A stretch of 64,000 bases of DNA from Arthrobacter globiformis (GTDB lineage: Bacteria > Actinomycetota > Actinomycetes > Actinomycetales > Micrococcaceae), in contig NZ_JAUSYZ010000001.1 of NCBI RefSeq assembly GCF_030817195.1, forward strand, positions 2,418,001 to 2,482,000, read 5' to 3'. This document shows, in pieces, positions 8,461 to 17,649 of this stretch. Numbering within the stretch: the stretch's first letter is position 1; each line of letters begins with the position of its first letter. Position numbers and translations under genes: made by a program. The notes under the pieces were generated by a model. It saw only the letters and a list, made by a program, of their open reading frames with translations. It was not told where the DNA came from and ran no database searches.

Positions 8461-9786
8461 ATGGGCGCATCACCCGCGACACTGGCGTCGCCGCCTTCAC
8501 CGGCGAAAGTCGCCATGGCCAGCTTCATCGGCACCACCATTGAGTGGTACGACTACTACATCTTTGGTGCAGCCACCGTCCTGGTGCTAAACAGCCAATT
8601 CTTTCCCACCTTGGATCCATTTGCCGGCACGCTTGCCTCCTTTGCCACATTTGCAGTGGCTTTTATTGCCCGCCCTTTCGGCGGCGCGTTCTTCGGCCAT
8701 TTCGGCGACCGGATTGGCCGCAAGAAGATGCTCGTCTGGTCGGTACTGTGCATGGGCCTCGGAACGCTGGTGGTAGGCCTCCTTCCGAACTACGCCACGA
8801 TCGGCATCTGGGCACCCATTCTGTTAGTGGTCTGCCGCTTCCTCCAAGGCTTCGCCGTGGGTGGTGAATGGGGCGGGGCCGTGCTCATGTCCCTTGAGCA
8901 CGCCCCAGCCAACAAGCGGGCCTTCTTTGCCAGCTTCCCGCAGGCCGGCGTGCCTGCAGGCACAGTACTTTCCAGCGGCACCTTCGCCCTCATCGCCCTG
9001 ATGCCTCAAGACCAGCTGGTGGCATGGGGCTGGCGCATCCCGTTCATCGCCTCTGTTCTGCTCGTCATCGTCGGTTTGTGGATCCGCCTCAAAGTCACGG
9101 AATCCCCGGAATTCCTGGAAATCCAGGAAAAAAACGAGGTTCCCAAGGTTCCGGCTTTCGAGGTGTTCAAGTCCCACAAACGCTCCCTCATGCACGGCAT
9201 CCTGTGTGGCTTCGCCCCGAACTTCACGTTCTACATCGCTACCGTGTTCCTGGTCAGCTACGGCCCCAAGCAACTCGGCATTCCCTCCGGTACGATCTTC
9301 GTCGCACTCATGATCGCGGCATCCCTCCAAGTCTTCACCCTGCCGTTCTTCGCCACTTTCGCCGACAAGCACAGCCAAAAGAAGGTCCTGCTCACAGGCT
9401 GCGTCCTGGTAGGCGTCGGAGCATTCCCTGTCTTCGCCCTCTTCAGCACCGGCACCTTCTGGGGCATCCTCGCTGCCCTCGTCATCGCCCTTCCGATTCT
9501 CCATGGCGTCTCGTACGGAGTGATCTCCGGGTTTACGGCCGAACTCTTTCCCACCGAGGTGCGTTACACGGGCACCTCCCTTGCCTACCAGCTCGGTGGC
9601 ATCGTCACCTCCGCCCCCGTGCCGATCATCGCGACCCTGCTCATTCAGCAGTACCAGTCCAGCAGCGCGGTTGCGTGGTACATGGTGATCTCCGCAGTGC
9701 TTGGCTTCATAGCCATCGCCACCGCCAGGACCGTCCGGCACAAGAGTGGCAATGCCACCGCCCGTGTGGACGAACTGACGATCTGA
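8461..9786 (+). CDS. MFS transporter, metabolite:H+ symporter (MHS) type
   Basis: 441 residues and about 12 membrane helices. ATG 8461 is placed by GAAAGG nine bases upstream. Helix 1 carries GTTIEWYDYYIFG. The loop GHFGDRIGRKKML is the MFS motif after helix 2, and GFAVGGEWGGAVLM is the signature of the MHS subfamily (shikimate, citrate, ProP, dicarboxylate carriers). It should import the organic acid degraded by the flanking enzymes by proton symport. It follows a GTAATAC operator. Confidence 0.9.
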   Translation: MGASPATLASPPSPAKVAMASFIGTTIEWYDYYIFGAATVLVLNSQFFPTLDPFAGTLASFATFAVAFIARPFGGAFFGHFGDRIGRKKMLVWSVLCMGLGTLVVGLLPNYATIGIWAPILLVVCRFLQGFAVGGEWGGAVLMSLEHAPANKRAFFASFPQAGVPAGTVLSSGTFALIALMPQDQLVAWGWRIPFIASVLLVIVGLWIRLKVTESPEFLEIQEKNEVPKVPAFEVFKSHKRSLMHGILCGFAPNFTFYIATVFLVSYGPKQLGIPSGTIFVALMIAASLQVFTLPFFATFADKHSQKKVLLTGCVLVGVGAFPVFALFSTGTFWGILAALVIALPILHGVSYGVISGFTAELFPTEVRYTGTSLAYQLGGIVTSAPVPIIATLLIQQYQSSSAVAWYMVISAVLGFIAIATARTVRHKSGNATARVDELTI

Positions 9787-9866
9787 GCGATCTCCTATGG
9801 CAAACGGGGGCATCCGTTCCCGGCTTGACCACCCTCAGTCCGCTGCCCGAACGCAGAAAGTTGTTC

Positions 9867-10277
9867 ATGACTTCAACTACAAACACGTCCCTCGTCATTT
9901 CGGACTTCTGGTTCACCCATCTCGCCAACGCGGTGCAGGCTGATCGCGAGACCCAGATCATCGGCAAGTACAGCGACTTTTGGATAGATGCTGTCTCACC
10001 GGGAAACTGGCGCGTGGCACTGAACTTCAGCGAAGCCACTCTTGTGCCCGCCCCCTGGAAGGATTTACCCCGGGACCATATTGTCCTCTCGGCTACGCAG
10101 GCCGGCTGGGCGCAGGTGTTCGATCCTCAGCCAAAACCGCAACACCATGACCTGCTCGCCCTCGCAAAAAACAGCCCCGACGTCACTGTGGGCGGTTCCG
10201 ACGTCGAACTTGTTCGCAACCTGAGGGTCCTCGCACGACTCGTGGACCTCGGAAAGGCCCTTCATGTCCAGCACTGA
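9867..10277 (+). CDS. Small protein, possibly SCP2-like sterol/lipid-carrier fold
   Basis: 136 residues from ATG 9867, overlapping the hydrolase gene by 14 bp. The layout is an N-terminal helix (DFWFTHLANAVQADRE), a strand pair around the middle and a C-terminal helix (ELVRNLRVLARLVDLGKAL). It recalls SCP2-type domains that often accompany alpha/beta hydrolases in actinobacterial degradation clusters. The assignment is by layout and neighbourhood only. It may bind a hydrophobic substrate for the neighbouring enzyme. Confidence 0.6.
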   Translation: MTSTTNTSLVISDFWFTHLANAVQADRETQIIGKYSDFWIDAVSPGNWRVALNFSEATLVPAPWKDLPRDHIVLSATQAGWAQVFDPQPKPQHHDLLALAKNSPDVTVGGSDVELVRNLRVLARLVDLGKALHVQH

Positions 10278-11181
10278 GACCACCCCAGCGGTCATGATCG
10301 AAGAAGTCGTTGGCCGCTATGTGAACCTGCGCTCGTCAGGCCGCGGCCAGCGCATCTACTTCGAAGAAGCCGGCGCTGGGCCGGTGCTGCTGTGCCTGCA
10401 TACGGCGGGCGCAGATTCGCGGCAGTTTCGGCACCTGCTAAATGATCCGGAGATCACCAGCCGTTTCCGGGTAGTGGCCTTCGATCTTCCCTGGCACGGC
10501 AGGTCCCTCCCACCCGAAGGATGGTGGGAAGAAGAATACTTGCTGACCGCTGATGCCTACGTCGCCGTGGTCCGTGATTTCGCGGCGGCATTGAACATCG
10601 AGCAGCCCACCGTTATCGGATGCTCCATGGCCGGTTCGCTCGTGCTTGAACTCGCCCGCCGGCACGCTGACGAGATCGGTGCAGTCATTGGTCTGTCGGG
10701 GGCGCTCAAAGTTAACGGGCGCTTCCAGGACTGGTCCCTGCGCCCTGATGTTAACGCCCAGCAGTCCGTACCCACCTGGACGTCCAGCCTCATGGCACCG
10801 CAGAGCCCTGAGGTCTCACGCCGCGAGGTGTGGTGGATCTACAGCCAGGGTGGCCCCGGAATCTACCGCGGAGACACCTACTTCTACTCCCAGGACCTGG
10901 ACCTGCGGGGGAGAGGTCACGAGATCGACACCGAGGCCTGCCCCGTCTACCTGCTCACCGGAGAATACGACCACGCCTGCACGCCAGCCGATACCGCAGA
11001 CGCTCTCGCCGAAATCCCGGGAGCCAAGGGCGGCGCCATGAAGGACATCGGACACTTCCCGATGGCCGAGAACTACCCCTTGTTCAAGACCCACCTGCTG
11101 CCCATCCTTGACGAACTCCATCCTGTTGTCGACGGCAGCGAACTCGACTCTTTTGCCCTGGAAGGAACGCGCAATGCCTGA
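10264..11181 (+). CDS. Alpha/beta hydrolase
   Basis: 305 residues. The oxyanion region is LCLHTAG, the strand-4 motif is VVAFDLPWHGRS, and the nucleophile elbow is IGCSMAGSL (G-x-S-x-A). A late aspartate (GEYDHACTP) and a histidine (IGHFPMAEN) complete the triad. It would hydrolyse an ester, lactone or C-C bond of the imported compound. It overlaps its neighbours by 14 bp upstream and 8 bp downstream. Confidence 0.88.
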   Translation: MSSTETTPAVMIEEVVGRYVNLRSSGRGQRIYFEEAGAGPVLLCLHTAGADSRQFRHLLNDPEITSRFRVVAFDLPWHGRSLPPEGWWEEEYLLTADAYVAVVRDFAAALNIEQPTVIGCSMAGSLVLELARRHADEIGAVIGLSGALKVNGRFQDWSLRPDVNAQQSVPTWTSSLMAPQSPEVSRREVWWIYSQGGPGIYRGDTYFYSQDLDLRGRGHEIDTEACPVYLLTGEYDHACTPADTADALAEIPGAKGGAMKDIGHFPMAENYPLFKTHLLPILDELHPVVDGSELDSFALEGTRNA

Positions 11182-12667
11182 GACGGCCACTGTGACACCC
11201 GAACTTGAGCGGCTGCTGCTCTCAACCATTCCCACTGGCCTGCTGATCAACGGCGAGTGGCGCGACGCTAGCGGAGGCGGGACGTTCGCCGTCGAGGACC
11301 CCGCAACAGGCAAGACGCTCCTGGAGATCGCGGACGCCACTAGCTCCGATGCTATGGCCGCTTTGGACGCGGCCGACGCCGTCCAGGCATCCTGGGCGCG
11401 GACGGCACCGCGGGTGCGGGCGGAGATCCTGCGCCGCGGCTTTGACCTGGTGACCGAGCGCGCTGAGGACTTCGCGCTGCTGATGACCCTGGAAATGGGC
11501 AAGCCGCTGGCCGAAGCCCGCGGCGAGGTGACCTACGGTGCGGAATTCCTGCGCTGGTTCTCCGAGGAAACCGTCCGTGACTACGGCCGCTACCTCACCA
11601 CCCCCGAGGGCAAGAACAAGATTCTCGTCCAGCGCAAGCCTGTAGGTCCCTGCCTGCTGATCACGCCGTGGAACTTCCCGCTCGCGATGGCCACCCGCAA
11701 GGTCGCCCCCGCCATAGCCGCCGGGTGCACCTTGGTGCTCAAGCCCGCCAAGTTCACCCCGCTTACGTCGCTCCTGTTCGCGCAAGTCATGCAGGAGGCC
11801 GGACTCCCGGCCGGCGTGCTGAACGTCGTCCCGTCCTCTTCCGCGTCTGCGATTTCCGGACCGCTGATGAAGGACTCGCGGCTGCGGAAGGTCTCGTTCA
11901 CCGGTTCGACGCCCGTGGGTCGCCGCCTGCTCGCGGATGCGTCACAGAACGTGCTAAGGACCTCCATGGAACTCGGCGGCAACGCCCCGTTCATCGTGTT
12001 CGACGACGCAGACCTGGACAAAGCCGTGCAGGGCGCCATGGCGGCCAAGATGCGCAACATGGGCGAAGCGTGCACGGCGGCCAACCGATTCCTGGTACAC
12101 GAAACCGTGACGGAGGAATTCACCGCGAAGTTCGCCGCCGCCATGGGCGCGCTGACCCTGGGCCGCGGCACTGACCCTGGTACCGCCGTCGGGCCCGTCA
12201 TTGACGGCGGCGCGCGCAAGGACATCCACGCCCTCGTCACCGAAGCAGTGGAACAGGGCGCGACCGTCGCTACCGGCGGCGCACCGCTCGACGGTGTGGG
12301 CTACTTCTACGCCCCCACAGTGCTCACCAACGTGCCACACGACGCCACGATCCTGAGGAGCGAGATCTTCGGTCCGGTCGCACCCGTGACAACCTTCCGC
12401 ACCGAAGACGAAGCCATCCGCTTGGCCAACGCCTCCGAGTACGGGCTGGCGTCGTATCTCTTTACCCGTGACCACGCCCGGATGCTCCGCGTCGCCGAGC
12501 AAATCGAGTTCGGCATGGTCGGTTTCAACGCCGGCGTCATCTCCAACGCGGCAGCCCCCTTCGGCGGCGTCAAGCAGTCCGGCCTGGGCAGGGAAGGTGG
12601 CGCTGAAGGCCTCGCCGAATACACCACCGCACAGTACATCGGCATTCCCGACCCGTACGCGGAATAA
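11174..12667 (+). CDS. NAD(P)+-dependent aldehyde dehydrogenase, succinate-semialdehyde dehydrogenase type
   Basis: 497 residues from ATG 11174; upstream codons belong to the overlapping hydrolase. It has the ALDH motifs PWNFPLAMATRK, FTGSTPVGRRL, the catalytic glutamate in MELGGNAPFIVFDDADLD, and the nucleophile cysteine in NMGEACTAANRF. The overall layout is that of GabD-like succinate-semialdehyde dehydrogenases. It probably oxidises the aldehyde made by the hydrolase/dehydrogenase steps. A second GabD-like paralog lies at 30916-32406. Confidence 0.9.
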   Translation: MPETATVTPELERLLLSTIPTGLLINGEWRDASGGGTFAVEDPATGKTLLEIADATSSDAMAALDAADAVQASWARTAPRVRAEILRRGFDLVTERAEDFALLMTLEMGKPLAEARGEVTYGAEFLRWFSEETVRDYGRYLTTPEGKNKILVQRKPVGPCLLITPWNFPLAMATRKVAPAIAAGCTLVLKPAKFTPLTSLLFAQVMQEAGLPAGVLNVVPSSSASAISGPLMKDSRLRKVSFTGSTPVGRRLLADASQNVLRTSMELGGNAPFIVFDDADLDKAVQGAMAAKMRNMGEACTAANRFLVHETVTEEFTAKFAAAMGALTLGRGTDPGTAVGPVIDGGARKDIHALVTEAVEQGATVATGGAPLDGVGYFYAPTVLTNVPHDATILRSEIFGPVAPVTTFRTEDEAIRLANASEYGLASYLFTRDHARMLRVAEQIEFGMVGFNAGVISNAAAPFGGVKQSGLGREGGAEGLAEYTTAQYIGIPDPYAE

Positions 12668-12703
12668 CCCTTGGCCGGTTATCCGGTCGCCGGCTTCAGA
12701 CTT

Positions 12704-12739
12704 GGCCCCCGCCCTTAGCTCGCAACAGGGGCGGGGGCC
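12704..12739 (+). terminator. Hairpin terminator after the aldehyde dehydrogenase
   Basis: Perfect 11-bp stem GGCCCCCGCCC / GGGCGGGGGCC with a 14-nt loop and no U tract. It separates the aldehyde dehydrogenase from the next MFS gene. Confidence 0.65.
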
Positions 12740-12782
12740 ATTCCATGCCACAAACCGCCACCAACAGAGAGAGTTCGACTCA

Positions 12783-14096
12783 ATGCAGAGCGCAACAACC
12801 CTCACCACCGCCACAGAATTATCGCCGGCAACGCGCCGCAGGACTGCCCTCGCGGTTGGAATCGGCAACTTCATGGAATGGTTCGATTTCGCTGTCTATG
12901 GATTCTTTGCCAGCATCATCGGGAAGCTCTTCTTTCCTGAAAGCACGCCCATCCTGTCCCTGCTGAGCGCATTTGCGGTTTTTGCCGTGGGATTCATCAT
13001 GCGGCCTTTGGGTGCCTTCATCCTGGGCCCAATCGGCGACAAGCACGGCCGAAAGGCGGCCCTGGTTTGGTCCGTTCTCCTTATGGGAGGCGCCACGACC
13101 GTCATGGGACTACTTCCCACGTACGCCGTCGCCGGCCTCCTCGCGCCGATCCTGCTGGTCCTGCTCCGCTGCGTGCAGGGCATTGCAGCAGGCGGTGAAT
13201 GGAGTGGCTCCGCCGCCTACCTCGTGGAGAGTGCACCCAACAACAGGCGCGGCCTTTACGCGAGCCTGATCTCCGGAACGGCCGCCCTGGCGTTCATCGT
13301 GGGAAGCTTCGTTGCGCTCGGTCTCAGTTCAGCGCTGTCGCCTGAGGACCTGTCTGGTTGGGGCTGGCGGCTACCCTTCCTGCTTGCCGCGCCCATGTCC
13401 TTAGCGGGGTTGTATATCCGCATGAAGCTCGGCGACACCCCGGTATTCGAAGGACTGAAGTCGGAAGAACGCGTGGCGGACTCCCCGCTCGCCAAAGCAG
13501 GCACAAAGGGCCTCAAACCGATCATCATCACTTTTGCGTTCTCCAGCGTCTCTGGCCTGGGCATCTACTATCTGGCCACCTACATGAACAACCACCTGAC
13601 AACATCCCTGGGCCTGGACCGCGCGTCGGCTCTGACACTTAGCGGGGCGGGCTTGTTCATCTACCTGCTGATGTGCCCACTGGCAGGCATCCTGTCTGAT
13701 CGTTTCGGCCGACGCAGCCTGAACATCATCGGCACTGTCGGCTTCGTTGTGCTGGCCATCCCATCCTTCATACTTATGGGTACCGGAAACGGATTCGCGA
13801 TTGTTGCCGGCCTAATCCTCTTCGGAGCCTGCCAGGCGCTGTGCAGCGTCACAAACGTGGTTCTGCTGGTGGAGCTGTTCCCGGCCTCAACCCGATCAAG
13901 TGGCAGCGCCTTGGGTTACAATCTGGGTCTCGCCCTTGTCGCGGGTCCGGGCCCGCTGATCGCCGCAGCCCTCGCTAGTTCCACCGGGACATCGGCGTCG
14001 GCCGCCTGGTACATGGCAGTAATTGCCTTGATCGCTACCCCGATCCTCATTAAGTGGTTGCCCGAGACGTTCAAACGGGACATCCACGCCGGTTAA
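12783..14096 (+). CDS. MFS transporter, MHS type (second copy in the island)
   Basis: 437 residues and 12 predicted helices. ATG 12783 follows a weak AGAGAGAG site. It contains NFMEWFDFAVYG in helix 1, the loop GDKHGRKAAL and GIAAGGEWSGSAAYL, all diagnostic of metabolite:H+ symporters such as ProP and KgtP. It is separated from the upstream operon by a hairpin, so it may be made independently. It is convergent with the LuxR gene. Substrate unknown, probably an organic acid or betaine. Confidence 0.88.
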   Translation: MQSATTLTTATELSPATRRRTALAVGIGNFMEWFDFAVYGFFASIIGKLFFPESTPILSLLSAFAVFAVGFIMRPLGAFILGPIGDKHGRKAALVWSVLLMGGATTVMGLLPTYAVAGLLAPILLVLLRCVQGIAAGGEWSGSAAYLVESAPNNRRGLYASLISGTAALAFIVGSFVALGLSSALSPEDLSGWGWRLPFLLAAPMSLAGLYIRMKLGDTPVFEGLKSEERVADSPLAKAGTKGLKPIIITFAFSSVSGLGIYYLATYMNNHLTTSLGLDRASALTLSGAGLFIYLLMCPLAGILSDRFGRRSLNIIGTVGFVVLAIPSFILMGTGNGFAIVAGLILFGACQALCSVTNVVLLVELFPASTRSSGSALGYNLGLALVAGPGPLIAAALASSTGTSASAAWYMAVIALIATPILIKWLPETFKRDIHAG

Positions 14097-14112
14097 GATT
14101 TTCCAGCCGTCT

Positions 14113-14162
14113 GCCGGAGCACAGGATCCTCGCGTAATGCGGGAAGTCCGTTGTGCTCCGGC
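14113..14162. terminator. Bidirectional hairpin between convergent MFS and LuxR genes
   Basis: Stem GCCGGAGCACA / TGTGCTCCGGC with a 28-nt loop in the 83-bp gap between convergent stops. Confidence 0.65.
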
Positions 14163-14179
14163 CACTGGCATTTAACCGT

Positions 14180-14878
14180 CTAGATGAGTCCGAGTTCCAT
14201 GGCAAGGATGACTGCCCGGGTTCGGGTTGACGCGGTGAGCTTGCCCCGCACGTTCTCCATGTGGGTGGATACGGTCCGGGGGGATAGACACAGCTCAGCT
14301 GCAATCTGAGAGTCGGTTAGCCCGTCCTTGACGAGACTCAGGATTTCGAGCTCACGGGGTGTGAGCCCCAGGCTACGGCTTTGCCTCACACGCTCCACCA
14401 TGTCGGCGAGAACGGGGCGGAGGACAGTCAGCATCTGCGCCGTGGGCTCGCTCCAACTTGGCTTGTCAGTGCTGAGGTTACACGTCCCCACGATCCTTCC
14501 CTTTTCGCGCAAAGACATCGTAATCCCGTTCGCGAAGCCCTCCGGTACAAAATGGTCGAGGGCAGGGCCTGATGCCCGGAACCCGGGAAGGTTGTCCCAG
14601 GTGTAAATTGTGGACGGATCCAGCAACGCACGGCGGGCGTCAAGGTCGTTGATCAACAGGTCGTGGGTTATGTAGTCGACGACGACGTCCCGGTAGCCCA
14701 CGCTACCGATGGGAACGTGGGCCTTTGAAACGGGGTCCACGTACGTAAGAAGAATGGCCTCCGCACTGCTCTCGCGTCGCACGAGGTCGAAATAGGCCAC
14801 CCGCCGACGAATCGCGTCGTCGCTCTGAAGGTCTCGAAGGAGAAGTATCCCGGAGGCGAGGTCCACGCTGGCCTCCAA
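14180..14878 (-). CDS. LuxR-family transcriptional regulator
   Basis: 232 residues. The C-terminal helix-turn-helix begins LTPRELEILSLVKDGLTD and continues QIAAELCLSPRTVSTH, a clear GerE/LuxR domain. The N-terminal 150 residues resemble a GAF-like sensor (SLREKGRIVGTCNLST), unlike response-regulator receivers. It is divergent from the ABC importer/amidase operon 225 bp away and is its likely activator. The intergenic region showed no clear palindrome. Confidence 0.88.
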   Translation of the reverse strand: MEASVDLASGILLLRDLQSDDAIRRRVAYFDLVRRESSAEAILLTYVDPVSKAHVPIGSVGYRDVVVDYITHDLLINDLDARRALLDPSTIYTWDNLPGFRASGPALDHFVPEGFANGITMSLREKGRIVGTCNLSTDKPSWSEPTAQMLTVLRPVLADMVERVRQSRSLGLTPRELEILSLVKDGLTDSQIAAELCLSPRTVSTHMENVRGKLTASTRTRAVILAMELGLI

Positions 14879-15103
14879 ATTTCGTGGCGTTTACATGTGA
14901 ATCCGGGTGGTTATTGAGTGCCGACCTGCTGCCCTGGTCTTGGGCTCATTTCCTGCACGAGCTGTGCCAAAACGTGTGCGGGGTGCATCCAAATATACGT
15001 GAAATACCCGATACCGGCCAGAGGATCCGCTTCCTAAGCTGGCTCTACGTTCCGAAAGGATCGCTCCCATCTCCGTTTCTTACTTCAGGTTTACAGGAGC
15101 AGT

Positions 15104-16099
15104 ATGCAGTTCAAACCAGCCCTCATTGCGTGCGTTGCCACGGCGGCACTTGCGTCCACTGTTGCGCTCTCAGGTTGCAGCGGATCGGCGTCAAGCGCGT
15201 CCAATGCAGATTGCGAGCACACCTACACCATCGGCTTCAGCCACCCCATCGGTGAAGCTGAGGTGATCAAAGCCCTCAAGTCGCTTGCCAAAGACCACGC
15301 CACGAAGGTTGGCTGTGTCGAGCTGCTCCTCGACAGCACGACAGGCATGAAGCTTGAGAGCCAGCGGGCCACCGTTGAGAGCTGGGTGACGCAGAAGGTT
15401 GACGCCATCGTGCTCTGGCCCGTCGACTCTACGGCGTTCGCCGGCCTCCAGCGACAAGCCCAGAGCCAGGGCACCAAGTGGCTGACCTATCTCACCAGCA
15501 TGGACGGCCAGAACGGCAGCGTGGGGTTTGACAACAAACTCCAAGGGCAGCAAATCGCGGAAGACGTGACTGCCTGGATCAAAAAGAACTATCCCAATGG
15601 CGGAGCCACCGCGGCCGTCACCACGCTAACTACCCTGCCCCCGTCGCGGCCGCGGTACGAGCTTCCCATCAAAGCCATCGAGGCGGCCGGTATCAAAGTC
15701 GTGTCGGAGCAGAATTGCACCGATCAGGCATGCGGACTGCAAATCGCCGAGGACGCCCTGCGTGAGCACCCCGATCTCCGCATCTTTGTCGGGCTAAGCG
15801 ACGAATCCGCCATTGGTGCCATGAAAGCGTTCAAGAACGCCGGCGTGGACCCTTCGGCCGTCTACATCGCGGGTCAGGACGGATCCCCCGAAGGACTCGC
15901 AGCTGTTAAGCAAGGCGGCATGTACCGGGCTAGTTCTGCGATCCCGATGGACGCTCTCGCGGCTTCGATCGTGGACGCCGCCGTGGCTGCTGTCACAGGC
16001 CAGGGCGAGCCCAATCAGGTAACGCCGACCGTTCTGGCCAAGGCAGACGACCCGAAACTCCTAGCCGATCTGATTTCAAACTTTGAGCGCAAAGGCTGA
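15104..16099 (+). CDS. Sugar-type ABC importer substrate-binding lipoprotein
   Basis: 331 residues. The signal peptide ends in a lipobox, LSGC (Cys at about residue 25), so it is anchored to the outer face of the membrane. The mature part has the periplasmic-binding-protein layout of the LacI/RbsB class: TIGFSHPIG strand, VDAIVLWPVDST, and DLRIFVGLSDESAIGAMKAF. It is the first gene of an operon with an ATPase, a permease and an amidase. Ligand unknown; an amide or glycoside substrate is suggested by the amidase. Confidence 0.88.
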   Translation: MQFKPALIACVATAALASTVALSGCSGSASSASNADCEHTYTIGFSHPIGEAEVIKALKSLAKDHATKVGCVELLLDSTTGMKLESQRATVESWVTQKVDAIVLWPVDSTAFAGLQRQAQSQGTKWLTYLTSMDGQNGSVGFDNKLQGQQIAEDVTAWIKKNYPNGGATAAVTTLTTLPPSRPRYELPIKAIEAAGIKVVSEQNCTDQACGLQIAEDALREHPDLRIFVGLSDESAIGAMKAFKNAGVDPSAVYIAGQDGSPEGLAAVKQGGMYRASSAIPMDALAASIVDAAVAAVTGQGEPNQVTPTVLAKADDPKLLADLISNFERKG

Positions 16100-16104
16100 A
16101 ACCC

Positions 16105-17649
16105 ATGACGCCGGATCATGACCAAGGCCGTCCCGATGTGGCTTACGGTCTACAGCTATCAGGAATTCAAAAATCGTTCGGCACCAACCACGTCCTCCGG
16201 GGGATCGAAATGAATGTCCCCGCCGGAACCGTGCACGCTCTCCTTGGAGCGAATGGCGCCGGGAAGTCCACGCTTTTGGGCTGCCTCAGCGGAGCCACCC
16301 AGCCTGATGCCGGAGAGATCGTCATCGGCGGCCGCAGCTACCAAGGGCTGACCCCGACACGAGCATTCAAAGCAGGATGCGCGATCATCTACCAGCATTT
16401 TCAACTAATCGGTTCACTAACTGTCGCAGACAACATATTTCTGGGGCAGGAGCTCCGGAATGCGATGGGTGGTGTGGATACGCGCGGGCAGGAGAGGGCG
16501 GCAGCGAGCATACTCGATTCACTGGACGTGGAGATCAGTCCTCGAACACTGGTGGGGTCACTATCGGTGGGCGAGCAGCAAATCGTCGAGATCGCGCGTG
16601 CCCTGCGCAGAAAGCCCGATCTGCTGATTCTGGATGAGCCAACGGCGGCTCTGGGGCCCCACGAGGTCGCTGCCCTAATTCGACTGGTACGACGGCTGGC
16701 CGAGACCCGGGGACTCACTGTCATCTATGTAACGCACCTTCTGAATGAAGTGCTCCAGGTTGCCGATGCCGTGACTGTACTCCGCGACGGCCAGGTCCAT
16801 TGGACCCGTGACCGCCAGGATCTGGGACTGAAAGACCTTGTCGACGGCATTTCCCCTGGGAGCTCGCTGTCCAAGGTGAAAGGCGCCCGCACTCGAGGAG
16901 AACCGCTGTTGCGCCTCACGGAATTCCAATGTTCGTTTACGGGGCCATTCACGACAACAGTCCACGCGGGAGAGATCGTTGGTGTGTTTGGTCTGCTCGG
17001 ATCAGGAAGGACGAACCTTCTGGAGTCTCTCGCCGGCGTGCGACGAGCCACCGGCGGATCGGTCCGCCTGTCAGGCCGCACCCTCGACACCGCCTCCGTT
17101 GCCAAGGCTTCGAAAGGGGGCGTGTCATTGGTTGCAGCGGATCGAAAAGTGCAATCACTGTTTGGCAGTATGACCGCAGAGGAGAACGTGCTGCTACCCC
17201 ACTATGGCCAGCTTTCGAATGGATTCCGCAGCCGGGCTCGGGAACGTGCCGCATTCACCGGAATTGCCAAGAGGATCAAGCTGAGCCCACAAGCTCCGGG
17301 AACTGCCGCGGATTCGTTCTCAGGCGGAAACGCCCAAAAGCTAGTTGTTGGACGTTGGACTGCAGATCTGGGAAAGACATCAGTTCTGCTTCTCGACGAA
17401 CCGACGCAAGGTGTTGATATCGGCTCGCGTCATGAAATCTATGATTTGCTGCGCGACTTTGCATCCCATGCCTCACGCTGCGTGATCTTTGCGTCGAGCG
17501 AACCCGAGGAACTGCTCGCCCTCGCCGACCGGGTATTCATTCTGGTGGATGGCGTTCCCACTGAAATTCCCGCACAGGACATCACCGAAAATTACCTACT
17601 ATCGGCTGCCCATGGCAGTTTCGATGGAGTGGAAGGAAAGTCAAAGTGA
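16105..17649 (+). CDS. Sugar-type ABC importer ATP-binding protein (two NBDs)
   Basis: 514 residues with tandem nucleotide-binding domains, as in RbsA/MglA. NBD1 has Walker A GANGAGKST, signature LSVGEQQ and Walker B LLILDEP. NBD2 has a degenerate Walker A (GLLGSGRTN, usual for this family), signature FSGGNAQK and VLLLDEPTQGVD. It starts five bases after the binding-protein stop and overlaps the permease start by GTGA. Confidence 0.93.
   Translation: MTPDHDQGRPDVAYGLQLSGIQKSFGTNHVLRGIEMNVPAGTVHALLGANGAGKSTLLGCLSGATQPDAGEIVIGGRSYQGLTPTRAFKAGCAIIYQHFQLIGSLTVADNIFLGQELRNAMGGVDTRGQERAAASILDSLDVEISPRTLVGSLSVGEQQIVEIARALRRKPDLLILDEPTAALGPHEVAALIRLVRRLAETRGLTVIYVTHLLNEVLQVADAVTVLRDGQVHWTRDRQDLGLKDLVDGISPGSSLSKVKGARTRGEPLLRLTEFQCSFTGPFTTTVHAGEIVGVFGLLGSGRTNLLESLAGVRRATGGSVRLSGRTLDTASVAKASKGGVSLVAADRKVQSLFGSMTAEENVLLPHYGQLSNGFRSRARERAAFTGIAKRIKLSPQAPGTAADSFSGGNAQKLVVGRWTADLGKTSVLLLDEPTQGVDIGSRHEIYDLLRDFASHASRCVIFASSEPEELLALADRVFILVDGVPTEIPAQDITENYLLSAAHGSFDGVEGKSK

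Noticed and set aside
8824..9813. 329-codon minus-strand frame opposite the MFS gene
   Set aside because: Highly charged low-complexity shadow of a membrane-protein gene.
9024..9860. Plus-strand frame leading into the SCP2-like gene
   Set aside because: It overlaps the MFS gene in another frame; the real gene begins at ATG 9867.
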